From the NCBI GenBank assembly GCA_039188505.1, contig JBCCZC010000011.1, forward strand, positions 1 to 32,949: DNA of 32,949 nt, given 5' to 3'. The notes under the pieces were generated by a model. That model was given only the letters and a program-made list of their open reading frames with translations, did not search any database and was not told the DNA's origin. Within the stretch, counting starts at the first letter, position 1. Every line of letters begins with the position of its first letter. Position numbers and translations under genes: made by a program. This document shows, piece by piece, positions 8,733 to 15,534 of the stretch. Origin of the DNA: JBCCZC01 sp039188505 (GTDB lineage Bacteria; Pseudomonadota; Gammaproteobacteria; Xanthomonadales; SZUA-38).

Positions 8733-9298
8733 TCGAGCACCTTGGAGACTTTCAGAAAAAAGGGCTTCAGCTCGACGCCGGCAGCCATCATCGTCTGGCG
8801 ATTGATGTAGGGCCGTACCTTCGCCTCGATCGCCACGCCGCCCAGCGCGCCGCGCTCGACGTGCCCTTCGAAGGGCGAATAGACGATGGCGTGTTCGCGG
8901 ATACCCCAAGCGATCAGCTCGTCGAGCAACGCGTCGTCCGGCGGGTTGGCGAGAAACACGCCGAGCACGGGACCCGGCGTCTCCGGGACGCCGCTCAGAC
9001 CCTCGAGCTGCAGCGCGTGTCCCTTCAGCGAACCGCCACCATCGCCGCTCCCGATGAGTTCGCTCGCCGCCTCGATCGAGTCGTCATTCTCACCGTAGAT
9101 GAGAATGTGGAGGCTGCCGTCCGCGGCGACCTTCTGTTCGAGCCCCACATCGGCAGCCAGCATCGCCCGGAACAGCCGCGCGCCGACGTGGACGCGCCGA
9201 TCATCGTAGGCATCAGACGCGAGGACCGCGGGCCAGACCGGACCGAGCAGCAGGATTGCGACCAGCGCAAGCGCACGCAGGCACCGGCGCCGCGTCAC
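8729..9298 (-). CDS. YfiR-like (DUF4154-type) periplasmic protein
   Basis: 189 aa from a GTG start at 9298, preceded by AGGGG. This start gives a textbook signal peptide (MTRRRCLRALALVAILLLGP...) with probable cleavage near residue 28. The mature part has LHILIYGENDD, GIREHAIVYSPFEG and a C-terminal INRQTMMAAGVELKPFFLKV strand/helix pair, resembling the end of YfiR-family domains. YfiR itself is a periplasmic inhibitor of the diguanylate cyclase YfiN. Here the partner is more likely the periplasmic domain of the kinase whose start codon it overlaps by 4 nt. An open frame continues upstream to 9517 but is arginine-rich, without homology, and cuts into the response regulator. The family call rests on pattern resemblance and context, since similarity within the family is low. 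Confidence 0.6.
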   Translation of the reverse strand: MTRRRCLRALALVAILLLGPVWPAVLASDAYDDRRVHVGARLFRAMLAADVGLEQKVAADGSLHILIYGENDDSIEAASELIGSGDGGGSLKGHALQLEGLSGVPETPGPVLGVFLANPPDDALLDELIAWGIREHAIVYSPFEGHVERGALGGVAIEAKVRPYINRQTMMAAGVELKPFFLKVSKVLE

Positions 9299-9413
9299 CG
9301 CGCCCCTCGCTGCCCACCGCTGCCTTGCTTCGTCGACCACGCCGTCTCGAGCCCTTCTCCCGAACCCAGCAAGTCTCGACGGTGAATGTGGAGCAATGAT
9401 GGACCGGGCGGCC

Positions 9414-10106
9414 TCATCGGCAGAATCGGTAGCCCGCGCCGTAAACCGATTCCACCAGCTCCGTCTCGACGCCCGCCTGGGCAAACTTGCGGCGCAGATT
9501 TTTGACGTGGCTGTCAACGGTGCGGTCGCTCACGTCGCGATGGTCCTCGTACATCGCGTCGAGGAGCTGTTCGCGGGAGAACACGGTCCCCGGGCGGCGG
9601 GCAATCGTCGCCAGCAGCCGGAACTCGACCACGGTCAACTTCAGCGCGGTGCCGTTCCAGCTCGCATCGAGACCTTCCTCGTCGATGGCCAGGCCCGGTA
9701 CGGGATCGGCCTCCCGCCATTGGACGGCACGGCGGAGCAGCGCCCGGAGCCGGGCCGTCACTTCCTGAGGCGAGACCGGCTTGCAGACGTAGTCGTCGGC
9801 GCCGAGGTCCAGGCCCCGGAGGCGGTCGACCTCCTCGACCCGGGCGGTGGTCATGATGAGCGGCACCGTCGAGAAGGCGCGAATCTGGTCGCAGAGCTCG
9901 AACCCGTCGGCATCGGGCAGGACCAGGTCGAGCAGCACGGCGTCGGGGCGGTGCGTGGAGACCCAGTCGACAACCTGGGCACCACTGTCGAGGAGGTGCA
10001 CGCGGAAGCCCGCCTCACCCAGGGCGTGTTCCAGCACAGTGGCCTGGATCGGTTCATCCTCGACGACGAGGACGAGGGGCTGTTCGGAGTCCGTCCGTTG
10101 CCGCAT
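9414..10106 (-). CDS. OmpR-family response regulator, BaeR-like
   Basis: 230 aa. The receiver domain has acidic residues E16/D17 and phospho-acceptor D60 (VLLDLVLPDADG), plus the TTARVEEVDRLRGLDLGADD and CKPVSPQEV segments. The C-terminal winged helix (about 135-230) has LTVVEFRLLATIARRPGTVF, RTVDSHVKNLRRK and VYGAGYRF. The whole sequence resembles Escherichia coli BaeR, the envelope-stress regulator. No BaeS-type kinase is adjacent. The next gene downstream, 115 bp away on the same strand, starts the YfiR-like/hybrid-kinase operon, so it may be driven by that HPt kinase or be an orphan. The start at 10106 has GGGTGGA just upstream. It is divergent from the amylase with a 122-bp intergenic region. 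Confidence 0.88.
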   Translation of the reverse strand: MRQRTDSEQPLVLVVEDEPIQATVLEHALGEAGFRVHLLDSGAQVVDWVSTHRPDAVLLDLVLPDADGFELCDQIRAFSTVPLIMTTARVEEVDRLRGLDLGADDYVCKPVSPQEVTARLRALLRRAVQWREADPVPGLAIDEEGLDASWNGTALKLTVVEFRLLATIARRPGTVFSREQLLDAMYEDHRDVSDRTVDSHVKNLRRKFAQAGVETELVESVYGAGYRFCR

Positions 10107-10228
10107 GGATCCACCCTTTTTTCCAAGGGCGATGCTAGCACGGCGGCGGGCGCGTTGGATGCCCGTTTCGCTCGCCGGATCGCATCCGTATCATCGGTTG
10201 CTCGGCCCCTCCGCACGCAGGAGATACC

Positions 10229-12076
10229 ATGAGCTTTACCGCACGCATTGCCCTGCTCACCCTGGCCTGCGCGTTCTACGCGACCGCCAGCGTCGCCGCC
10301 GCACCCGCTCCCATCGACGATCGGCTGCCGCAGGACGAGGTGATCTACTTCCTGCTGCCGGACCGGTTCGCCAACGGTAGCGACGCCAATGACCGCGGCG
10401 GCATCGCCGGTGATCGCCTGCAGCACGGCTTCGACCCGGATGACAAGGGCTTCTTCCATGGTGGCGATTTCCAGGGCGTGATGAACCGCCTCGACTACAT
10501 CCAGGGAATGGGCGTCACCGCCATCTGGCTGTCGCCAATCTTCGAGAACAAGGCGGTTCAGACCTTCGGCGAATATGCATCGGCGGGGTACCACGGCTAC
10601 TGGGTCACCGATTTCCTGAACGTCGATCCGCACCTCGGGACGCGCGAGGAGTTCCGTGCCTTCGTCGACGCTGCCCACGAGCGCGGGATGAAGGTCTACA
10701 TGGACATCATTACCAACCACACCGCGGACGTGATCAAGTATCGCGAGTGCGAGAATCAGCGCTGGGACGGTGCGGGCCCGGCCGAAGGCTGCGACTACCG
10801 GGCCCTGGGAGACTACCCCTGGACGACGATCGGCAGCCCCGACGGTGAGGCCATCAACGCGGGATTCCTCGGCGACGAGCCGGCGTACCTCACGCCTGAG
10901 AACTTCGCGAAGCTCGACAATCCGAACTGGGCCTACACGCCCTACGTCCCCGACGCGGAGAAAAAGAGCAAGAACCCGGCCTGGCTGAACGACCTGATCT
11001 ACTACAACAACCGGGGCAATACGCGCTGGGAAGGCGAGAACTCGATCTACGGCGACTTCTCCGGCCTCGATGACCTCATGACCCAGCATCCTCGCGTCGT
11101 CGAGGGCATGATCGACATCTACAAGCAGTGGATCACGGACTTCCGCATCGACGGCTACCGGGTGGACACGACGCGGCACGTGAACGTCGAGTTCTGGCAG
11201 GAGTTCACGCCGGCCATCATCGCGCACGCCGAGTCCCTGGGCATCGATCACTTCCACGTCTTCGGTGAGGTCTTCGAGCCTGATCCCGGCCAGCTCGCGC
11301 GCTGGGTCAACGAGGCGAAGATCCCCTCGGTACTCGACTTCGGCTTCCAGGACGCCGCGGCCGCTTACCTCGTCCGTGGCGAATCAGCCCGCGTCATGGA
11401 ACGCTTCATCCACGAGGATCAGGCCTACGCCGGCGGGCACGACACGGCGGCCTTCCTGCCGACCTTCCTCGGTAACCACGACATGGGGCGCTACGCGGGA
11501 TTCCTGCGCGACAAGTTTCCAGAAGCGGACGATGCCGAGATGCTGGCGAGGGTACGCCTGGCCCATGCGCTGATGATGTTCTCGCGCGGCGTCCCCACGA
11601 TCTACTACGGCGACGAGCAGGGCTTCGTGTCCGACGCCGGCGACCAGGACGCGCGCGAGACGCTCTTCCCCAGCCACATCGACATCTACAACGACAACGA
11701 TCTCATCGGCACGGACGCGACCACCGCCGGCGAGAACTTCGACGTCGAGCATCCGCTCTACAAGGCCTTCGCCGAGATGGCGGCCGCCCGCCACGCAAAC
11801 CCGGCGCTGCGCCGCGGCATCCAGGTCACCCGCCACAGCGACCTCGAGGGCGAGCTCTACGTATTCTCGCGCCTGCACGAGGACAGCGGCGAGGAGATCG
11901 TCGTGGCGATCAACAACGACACCGCGCCGCGGCGCTTCAACGCGCGGGTCGATGGTCGCTCGACCGAGTGGACGACGGTATTAGGTACCTGCGCCGACCG
12001 CTCTGCGGCCACGGGCAGCTATCCGATCGAGGTCGGCGCGCTCGACTTCGTGGTCTGCCGGTCCGTGCGTCGGTAG
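10229..12076 (+). CDS. Secreted/periplasmic GH13 alpha-amylase
   Basis: 615 aa with a signal peptide (about residues 1-25, cleavage near VAAAPAP) and a GH13 barrel starting at EVIYFLLPDRFANG. The four conserved regions are visible: DIITNH (159-164), the nucleophile D313 in GYRVDTTRHV, the acid/base E347 in HVFGEVF, and NHD at 416-418. The long B-domain insertion carries WDGAGP and YTPYVP segments, followed by a C-terminal beta domain ending with a possible disulphide pair (TVLGTCADRS and VVCRSV). It should hydrolyse alpha-1,4-glucan outside the cytoplasm. AGGAG lies 5-6 nt before the ATG. Its last 58 bp overlap the end of the convergent symporter gene. No starch-binding module is recognised. 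Confidence 0.88.
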   Translation: MSFTARIALLTLACAFYATASVAAAPAPIDDRLPQDEVIYFLLPDRFANGSDANDRGGIAGDRLQHGFDPDDKGFFHGGDFQGVMNRLDYIQGMGVTAIWLSPIFENKAVQTFGEYASAGYHGYWVTDFLNVDPHLGTREEFRAFVDAAHERGMKVYMDIITNHTADVIKYRECENQRWDGAGPAEGCDYRALGDYPWTTIGSPDGEAINAGFLGDEPAYLTPENFAKLDNPNWAYTPYVPDAEKKSKNPAWLNDLIYYNNRGNTRWEGENSIYGDFSGLDDLMTQHPRVVEGMIDIYKQWITDFRIDGYRVDTTRHVNVEFWQEFTPAIIAHAESLGIDHFHVFGEVFEPDPGQLARWVNEAKIPSVLDFGFQDAAAAYLVRGESARVMERFIHEDQAYAGGHDTAAFLPTFLGNHDMGRYAGFLRDKFPEADDAEMLARVRLAHALMMFSRGVPTIYYGDEQGFVSDAGDQDARETLFPSHIDIYNDNDLIGTDATTAGENFDVEHPLYKAFAEMAAARHANPALRRGIQVTRHSDLEGELYVFSRLHEDSGEEIVVAINNDTAPRRFNARVDGRSTEWTTVLGTCADRSAATGSYPIEVGALDFVVCRSVRR

Positions 12077-13521
12077 CGGCGACCCAGCGCCGCCAGCACG
12101 GTGACGTTGACGGCAAGTCCCCAGGCGCCCCCCTCGATGCCGAGCGGGGCGTCGCTCGGGAACATGCCGAGGCCCGCCAGGAGCTTGAGTCCCAGCACGA
12201 CGGCGAGACCTGCAAGGAGCCCAAGGAGTACCGGTCGGGCCGCCGGGCGCTGCGCCTGGACCGCGCAGATGATCGCCGGCGCTGCCTGGCACAGCACCTC
12301 CAGCTTCACGACCGTGAGCTTCCAGATCGTCTGCGGCAGGTAGATCGCGAGCATCGCCGCGAGCGCCATCGTGCCCCAGGAGAACCACTTGCCCGCCCGC
12401 GTCAGTTCGGCCTCCGGCGTGGCGGGGCGCCAGCGCCGGTAGACGTCCTGGGTAAAGATCGACGAGATGGTCAGCAGCGCGGAGTCGACGGTCGACATGA
12501 TCGCCGCCACGGCCGCCGCGAGGAACAGGACGAACAGCCAGCGGAGGGCCGGAATCGCCTCGACGAGATCGCCGAGGAGGGCGAGCGTGATCCCCTCGCT
12601 GCCGGCCCGGTCGAGGCCGGGAAAGGCGGCGGCGCCGGCGAGGCCGATGGCGAGGACCAGCGTGATCGTCACCAACGGCATGAGCAGCATGAGCTGGAAA
12701 GAACGCTTCAGGGTCCGGCCATCGCGGGCGGCGAAGATACGCTGGAGCGCCTGGGGATAGACGGCGGCGCCGAAGGCGATGACGATGATGACGCTGGCCC
12801 AGCCCGCCAGCGCGCCCGCACCGGGTGGCTCCCAGAACTCGGGGCGGACCGTGGCGAGCTGGTCGAGGAAGAGCGCGAAACCGCCGAAGCGGGCGTCGAG
12901 GGCGAGGAAGATCACGATGCAGCCGGCCAGGAGCAGCATCCCCTGGATGGCGTCGGTCCAGGCGACCGATCGCATCCCGCCGAGCGACTCGTAGACCACC
13001 ATGATGAAAGCGGCGAACCACACCGCGGTGGCGAAGCCGATGCCGCCCCCCGTCACGGCCTCGAGCACCTGCCCCACCGCCTTGAGGTTGGCCAGGATGT
13101 AGCTGGCGAGCACGACCACGAAGACCACGTTCAGCACCGCGACCAGGGTCCGGTCCCCGAAGCGGTCGCGGACGAGGTCACCTGGCGTCAGGTAGGCGCG
13201 GGCCGCGGCGAGCCGCTGCAGGCGTGGTGCGAAGAGCCAGTAGACGCCGACGATGCCCACCATGAAGGTGATCGCGTTCAGGAACAGGAAACCCTGGCGA
13301 TAGGCGTTCGCCGGAAAGCCGACGAGCGCGTTGCCGCTGTACTGGGTCGCGTAGAGCGTGAGGAACAGCGTGGCGAGCCCCATGCCGCGACCGGCCAAAA
13401 AAAAGTCCGCCAGCCCCTCGTCGCGGCGCGCGCGGCGTCCGAGCCAGCCGATCGCGATGAGCGAGACCAGGTAAGCGCCGAGAAACCACGTGGCGCCGGG
13501 ACCGAGGAATCCGCCCGTCAT
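12019..13521 (-). CDS. Sodium:solute symporter (SSS family)
   Basis: 500 aa with about 13 hydrophobic helices. SSS-type motifs include DFFLAGRGMGLATLFLTLYA near the start, SLGGMRSVAWTDAIQG (the family signature region), YPQALQRIFAARDGRTLKRS and MSTVDSALLTISSIFTQDVY. It should couple sodium import to uptake of an organic solute; the substrate is not predictable from the sequence. The ATG at 13521 overlaps the stop of the small upstream membrane gene by ATGA; the longer in-frame extension upstream is arginine-rich noise. The 3' end overlaps the amylase 3' end by 58 bp tail to tail, so the two transcripts are complementary there. Confidence 0.88.
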   Translation of the reverse strand: MTGGFLGPGATWFLGAYLVSLIAIGWLGRRARRDEGLADFFLAGRGMGLATLFLTLYATQYSGNALVGFPANAYRQGFLFLNAITFMVGIVGVYWLFAPRLQRLAAARAYLTPGDLVRDRFGDRTLVAVLNVVFVVVLASYILANLKAVGQVLEAVTGGGIGFATAVWFAAFIMVVYESLGGMRSVAWTDAIQGMLLLAGCIVIFLALDARFGGFALFLDQLATVRPEFWEPPGAGALAGWASVIIVIAFGAAVYPQALQRIFAARDGRTLKRSFQLMLLMPLVTITLVLAIGLAGAAAFPGLDRAGSEGITLALLGDLVEAIPALRWLFVLFLAAAVAAIMSTVDSALLTISSIFTQDVYRRWRPATPEAELTRAGKWFSWGTMALAAMLAIYLPQTIWKLTVVKLEVLCQAAPAIICAVQAQRPAARPVLLGLLAGLAVVLGLKLLAGLGMFPSDAPLGIEGGAWGLAVNVTVLAALGRRYRRTDRQTTKSSAPTSIG

Positions 13522-13772
13522 GGCGGCCACTGCTCCGCATCGAGTTCCGGTTCGTCGGCGCTGCCGTCGTCCCAGTGCCGCTCGAGCAGCCAGGCGATGA
13601 CGCCCGCGTAGACCACCGTCGCGGAGATCGCGAAGACGGCCCAGGCCGGCAGCCCGAAGAGGCGCCCGGCGAGGCTGGGCCACCAGGGCACGGTGAGCAG
13701 CAACAGCGCCACGGTCAGCACGAGCCGGCGAGCGAGGCCAACGCGCTGCGGGTCGTCCTTCGGCTGCTCCAT
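13518..13772 (-). CDS. Small two-helix membrane protein coupled to the sodium symporter
   Basis: 84 aa with two transmembrane helices (about residues 15-34 and 40-62), WW and PAW motifs between them, and an acidic C-terminal tail (DDGSADEPELDAEQWPP). Short membrane proteins of this kind commonly precede SSS transporters (the YhdT/PanF type of arrangement), but I cannot assign a named family. GGAGA lies upstream of the ATG. Its stop overlaps the symporter start by 4 nt, implying a fixed ratio of products and perhaps an accessory subunit. Confidence 0.7.
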   Translation of the reverse strand: MEQPKDDPQRVGLARRLVLTVALLLLTVPWWPSLAGRLFGLPAWAVFAISATVVYAGVIAWLLERHWDDGSADEPELDAEQWPP

Positions 13773-13848
13773 GGTGCGTCTCCAGCAGGGCTGATCAGCG
13801 GCGAGCGGCCGAGTATAGCCCCGTCCGCGACGGGCGTGAGTTGCAATT

Positions 13849-13868
13849 AATTAATCGAATGATTAATT
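13849..13868. promoter_or_regulatory. AT-rich palindrome, probable CecR operator
   Basis: Perfect inverted repeat AATTAATC-N4-GATTAATT (8-bp arms, GAAT spacer) directly before the regulator gene. It is the most AT-rich stretch in a GC-rich neighbourhood and has the size and symmetry of a TetR-family operator. It covers the candidate start ATG at 13859, which argues that translation begins at 13877 and that the regulator represses its own operon from here. Confidence 0.6.
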
Positions 13869-13876
13869 TGTGTGGC

Positions 13877-14554
13877 ATGAACGATCCCGGACCTCAGAAA
13901 CGAAACAGCAACGCCGCGGACAGCGGCGCGCGTGAAGCGCTGATCCACGCCGCCATCGAGCGCATCGGCCACGACGGCTTCGACGCGGTCAGCATCCGCG
14001 CAATCGCGGACCGCGCCGGCGTGAACGCCGCCCTGATTTCCTACTACTTCGGGGGCAAGGAGGGGCTCTACGGCGCCGCCGTCCAGCACATCGCGGACCA
14101 GATTGCCGCACGACAGGTGCCCGTCGTCGAGGCCATCGAGCAGCAGCTGGCCGCCGGGAACGATTCCCGGGAGGCCTGCTTCGAGGCGCTCTGCCGGGTC
14201 GCAGACGGTTTCCTGACCATGCTGACGAGCCCCGAGTCGGCGCCCTGGGCCCGCATCATCCTGCGCGAGCAACAGGATCCCACGCCCCACTTCGAGACGC
14301 TTTACGAGGGCCCGATGGGTCGCGTCATGCGCCTATGCGTCCTGCTGCACGCCCGCATCCAGGGGCGCGAGGAGCCGACGATCGATGATCGGCTCGGAAC
14401 CGCGACGATCATGGCACAGGTGGCTTTCTGGCGCTCAAACCACGCCGCGGCCCTACGTCTGCTGGGCTGGGAATCGGTCGGGCCCGATGAGCGAGAGATC
14501 ATCCGCGACCGTCTGCACGACAACTTCGCACGCATTCTCGGAGTCCCACGATGA
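13877..14554 (+). CDS. cecR: TetR-family regulator, CecR (YbiH) type
   Basis: 225 aa. The N-terminal TetR helix-turn-helix is at about residues 38-65 (VSIRAIADRAGVNAALISYY, FGGKEGLY). The C-terminal ligand domain contains ARIILREQQDPTPHFETLYE, as in the DUF1956/CecR family. It is followed, with a 4-nt ATGA overlap, by the ybhG-type adaptor and the rest of a ybh operon, the same order of functions as CecR with YbhGFSR in enterobacteria. In-frame starts at 13841 (TTG) and 13859 (ATG) would place coding sequence through the palindrome; neither has a ribosome site. The ATG at 13877 has only a weak GTGG. Likely an autorepressor released by the pump substrate. Confidence 0.85.
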   Translation: MNDPGPQKRNSNAADSGAREALIHAAIERIGHDGFDAVSIRAIADRAGVNAALISYYFGGKEGLYGAAVQHIADQIAARQVPVVEAIEQQLAAGNDSREACFEALCRVADGFLTMLTSPESAPWARIILREQQDPTPHFETLYEGPMGRVMRLCVLLHARIQGREEPTIDDRLGTATIMAQVAFWRSNHAAALRLLGWESVGPDEREIIRDRLHDNFARILGVPR

Positions 14555-15534
14555 ACCGGAAAGTCATCATTCCCGTGGCGCTGATCGCCGGCGCCGGCGC
14601 CTGGTTCGCCTTCGGGCTCGACCGGACCGGAGCCCAGGACGGCCCCCTCATGCTCTACGGTAACGTCGACATCCGCGAGGTGGACCTGGCTTTCCGCGTC
14701 GGCGGCCGCCTCGAGTCGCTGGCCTTCGAGGAAGGCGACGCCGTCACGGCCGGCGACGCCCTTGCCGGCCTCGATGCGGAACCGTTCGAGCAGTCGCTCG
14801 CGGTGGCCGACGCCCAGGTTCGGCAAGCGGCCAGCAACCTCGACAAGCTGCGCGCTGGCTTCCGACCGCAGGAGATCCGCCGCTCCGCGGCCCGAGTTGA
14901 CGAGGCGACGGCCGACCGGGACAACGCGCTGGCCGAGGTCGAACGCCTGCGTGACCTCATCTCCGACGGCGCGACGTCGCAGCGCGATCTCGACGCCGCC
15001 ACCGCCCGCAACGACGCCGCCGAGGCGCGGCTTGCCTCCGCGCTCGAGGACCTCGCCCTCCTCGAGGAGGGCTTCCGGAGCGAGGACATCGCCGCGGCCG
15101 AGGCTCAGCTGGCCCTGGCCGAGGCTCAGGCAGACGAGGCGCGCACCCGGCTCGCGGACACCGCGCTTCTCGCGCCATCTGACGGCACGATCATCTCGCG
15201 GGTCCGCGAGCGCGGCGCGATCCTCGGTCCGGGCGAGGCCGTCTTCACCCTGTCCCTCGACACGCCGGTCGAGGTCCGGGCCTATGTGGACGAGCCGAAC
15301 CTGGGCTCGGTGCGCCCGGGCATGCAGGTGTCGATCGGGACCGACAGCTCCGACGAGCGCTTCCCGGGCCAGGTCGGCTTCATCTCGCCACGGGCGGAGT
15401 TCACGCCGCGAACGGTCGAGACCGAGGCCTTGCGGACGGACCTGGTCTACCGCCTGCGGATCATCGTCGAAGACCCCGATGGATTCCTGCGCCAGGGCAT
15501 GCCCGTGACCGTCGATTTCGGCCAGGACGGCTGA
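14551..15534 (+). CDS. ybhG: HlyD-family membrane fusion protein, YbhG-like
   Basis: 327 aa periplasmic adaptor. A single N-terminal membrane anchor/signal (about residues 5-22) is followed by the family-typical LYGNVDIREVDLAFRVGGR (35-53) and the first lipoyl half. Next is a long alpha-hairpin (about 75-205) rich in Ala/Glu/Arg heptads, then the second lipoyl half (LLAPSDGTIISRV). The beta-barrel part has VRAYVDEPNLGSV and the conserved end TDLVYRLRIIV...LRQGMPVTVDFG. It should connect the inner-membrane ABC exporter to the outer-membrane factor encoded four genes downstream. It overlaps the regulator by 4 nt and the ATPase gene by 1 nt (TGATG). Confidence 0.88.
   Translation: MNRKVIIPVALIAGAGAWFAFGLDRTGAQDGPLMLYGNVDIREVDLAFRVGGRLESLAFEEGDAVTAGDALAGLDAEPFEQSLAVADAQVRQAASNLDKLRAGFRPQEIRRSAARVDEATADRDNALAEVERLRDLISDGATSQRDLDAATARNDAAEARLASALEDLALLEEGFRSEDIAAAEAQLALAEAQADEARTRLADTALLAPSDGTIISRVRERGAILGPGEAVFTLSLDTPVEVRAYVDEPNLGSVRPGMQVSIGTDSSDERFPGQVGFISPRAEFTPRTVETEALRTDLVYRLRIIVEDPDGFLRQGMPVTVDFGQDG

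Noticed and set aside
8733..8909. 59-codon N-terminal extension of the hybrid kinase
   Set aside because: Overlaps the YfiR-like gene and precedes a clear first membrane helix; the ATGA overlap at 8732 explains the start.
9299..9517. N-terminal extension of the YfiR-like gene
   Set aside because: Would bury the signal peptide, overlaps the response regulator and is Arg/Ser-rich noise.
10107..10228. Possible sigma-70 promoter between response regulator and amylase (TTGGAT and TATCAT)
   Set aside because: Spacing between the two hexamers is about 28 bp, far from the usual 17, so no promoter is called.
9851..11257. 468-codon minus-strand open frame
   Set aside because: Antisense to the amylase and crossing the intergenic region and the response regulator in another frame; composition artefact.
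11968..13611. 547-codon plus-strand open frame
   Set aside because: Antisense to the symporter; extremely rich in Arg/Glu/Gly with no recognisable motif.
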